NCBI GenBank assembly: GCA_029881635.1
Contig: JAOUMG010000046.1
Location: 1-8,954 of the forward strand
DNA length: 8,954 bases
Reading direction: 5' to 3'
Source of the DNA: Paracoccaceae bacterium
Lineage (GTDB): Bacteria > Pseudomonadota > Alphaproteobacteria > Rhodobacterales > Rhodobacteraceae
Shown here: piece after piece, positions 8,364-8,954 of the stretch
Layout of the letters: each line of letters begins with the position of its first letter
How positions within the stretch are numbered: the stretch's first letter is position 1
Notes under the pieces: generated by a model
Seen by the model: only the letters and a program-made list of their open reading frames with translations
The model's database searches: none
What the model was told of the DNA's origin: nothing
Made by a program: the position numbers and the translations under genes

Positions 8364-8379
8364 TGACAGGTTCTTGTCA
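8364..8379. repeat. Inverted repeat TGACA-N6-TGTCA, candidate operator
   Basis: The two 5-base arms are perfect reverse complements separated by GGTTCT. The element sits 21 bases from the tctD start and about 97 bases from the tctC start, a suitable place to control either promoter. Five-base arms can occur by chance, so the functional reading is an inference. Confidence 0.4.
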
Positions 8380-8464
8380 GCTTTCCCGCGAATCTTCGGC
8401 GGTTGCAAGGGCTATGGCGTAACGAACAGATTCGGCGTGAAAACCCTGAAGCATTAACTGGTCT

Positions 8465-8470
8465 GGGAGG
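8465..8470 (+). promoter_or_regulatory. Ribosome binding site of tctC
   Basis: GGGAGG lies five bases before the ATG at 8476. It fixes this ATG as the start of the tctC reading frame and is consistent with strong expression of an abundant periplasmic receptor. Confidence 0.8.
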
Positions 8471-8475
8471 ACCCT

Positions 8476-8954
8476 ATGAAATTCAATCTTATCAAGGCGC
8501 TGGGTACCAGCGCTGTCCTGAGCATCTCTGCGGCATCGGCTGTCTGGTCTGCTGAATGCATCGCCCCGGCCAACCCCGGCGGTGGATGGGATTTCACTTG
8601 CCGACAGATCGGCAAAATCCTGCATGATATCGGCCAGGTGGATGCACCGGTTCAGGTCACCAACCTTGCAGGCGCCGGTGGCGGCCTTGCGTTTTCGACC
8701 GTAGTGAATGAACGCAACGAAGATCCTGACCTGATCGTTGCGGCCTCATCGGCCACAACCACGCGTCTGGCACAGAACGCCTACGGTGGTGCAACTGCCG
8801 ACCAGGTCCGTTTTGTCGGCGCTATCGGCGCTGATCCGGGTGTGATCGTGGTCGCCAAAGACAGCCCGTTCCAGTCATTGGGCGATATGGTCGACGCCAT
8901 CAAGGCCGATCCCGCATCGGTGGCATTTGCCGGTGGTTCGGCCGCGGGTGGGTT
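8476..8954 (+). CDS. tctC: TctC, periplasmic receptor of a tripartite tricarboxylate transporter (3' end beyond window)
   Basis: 159 complete codons are visible of about 320 expected. TctC proteins bind a di- or tricarboxylate such as citrate in the periplasm and deliver it to the TctA/TctB membrane permease. Residues 1-26 form a Sec signal peptide (K2, K7, then a hydrophobic/alanine-rich core ending VWSA). The mature start holds the hallmark ligand loop APANPGGGWDFTCR (30-43), then NLAGAGGGLAF (63-73), the second family loop. IVVAKDSPFQSLGDMVDAI follows at about 122-140, and FAGGSAAGG near the edge resembles the conserved glycine/serine stretch that precedes the second domain. C28 and C42 flank the first loop and may form a disulfide in the oxidising periplasm. 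The gene diverges from the TctDE-like operon, which supports the tricarboxylate assignment over other Bug-family receptors. The exact substrate is not readable. Confidence 0.9.
   Translation, partial: MKFNLIKALGTSAVLSISAASAVWSAECIAPANPGGGWDFTCRQIGKILHDIGQVDAPVQVTNLAGAGGGLAFSTVVNERNEDPDLIVAASSATTTRLAQNAYGGATADQVRFVGAIGADPGVIVVAKDSPFQSLGDMVDAIKADPASVAFAGGSAAGG

Larger units (their letters stand above)
8343..8475. promoter_or_regulatory. Divergent control region between tctD and tctC
   Basis: This 133-base stretch separates two genes that diverge, so it must contain promoters for both the regulator operon and the transporter operon. No strong sigma-70 pair is evident in either direction. An AT-rich block (ATATTTAATT, 8345-8354) abuts the tctD start and could serve as a -10 element for the minus-strand operon. 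Possible regulator sites are a perfect inverted repeat at 8364-8379, a repeat of CCGCGA at 8355-8360 and 8386-8391 (31 bases, about three helical turns apart), and TTCGGCG at 8395-8401 and 8431-8437. OmpR-type regulators usually bind direct repeats, so the CCGCGA pair is also a candidate. Confidence 0.6.

Noticed and set aside
8377..8625. 82-codon minus-strand frame spanning the intergenic region and the tctC 5' end
   Set aside because: Opposes the tctC signal peptide and ligand loop coding region. No Shine-Dalgarno or family features; treated as chance.
1..8954. Search for a mobile element, CRISPR, toxin-antitoxin or phage defence genes
   Set aside because: All coding space is explained by tamAB, the TctDE-like operon and tctC. 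No transposase, integrase, repeat array or attachment-site repeat was seen.

Overview
The window reads as chromosomal DNA from a Gram-negative alphaproteobacterium, most likely of the Rhodobacteraceae/Roseobacter type. This is an inference from family resemblance and moderately high GC content. The window carries an outer-membrane translocation module and a TctDE-type two-component system beside a tripartite tricarboxylate transporter gene. There are six protein genes, two of them cut by the window edges. No tRNA, rRNA, CRISPR array, insertion sequence or phage element was seen.

Region 1 (1-5183, minus strand) is the tamA-tamB pair. TamA is an Omp85-family outer-membrane barrel with N-terminal POTRA domains. 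TamB is a very long periplasm-spanning beta-rich protein with an N-terminal signal anchor. tamA ends and tamB begins in the overlap TGATG, so the two are translationally linked. tamB runs off the left edge; 1118 codons are present and only the extreme C-terminus is missing.

Region 2 (5184-5299) is a 116-base spacer with a small inverted repeat just after the next gene's stop codon.

Region 3 (5300-8342, minus strand) is a tight three-gene operon. In transcription order it holds an OmpR-type response regulator (TctD-like), a membrane sensor kinase (TctE-like) and a periplasmic solute-binding protein resembling ABC-type (AfuA/COG1840-like) receptors. The reading frames overlap by 4 and 31 bases. 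No ABC permease or ATPase gene is visible, so the binding protein may act as a sensory partner of the kinase rather than as a transport receptor.

Region 4 (8343-8475) is a 133-base divergent control region with a perfect 5-6-5 inverted repeat. Region 5 (8476 to the right edge, plus strand) is the start of tctC, the periplasmic receptor of a tripartite tricarboxylate transporter; tctB and tctA would be expected beyond the edge. The likely logic is that a carboxylate is sensed in the periplasm by the kinase, possibly with a binding protein, and phosphorylated TctD then activates the divergent tctCBA transporter genes.
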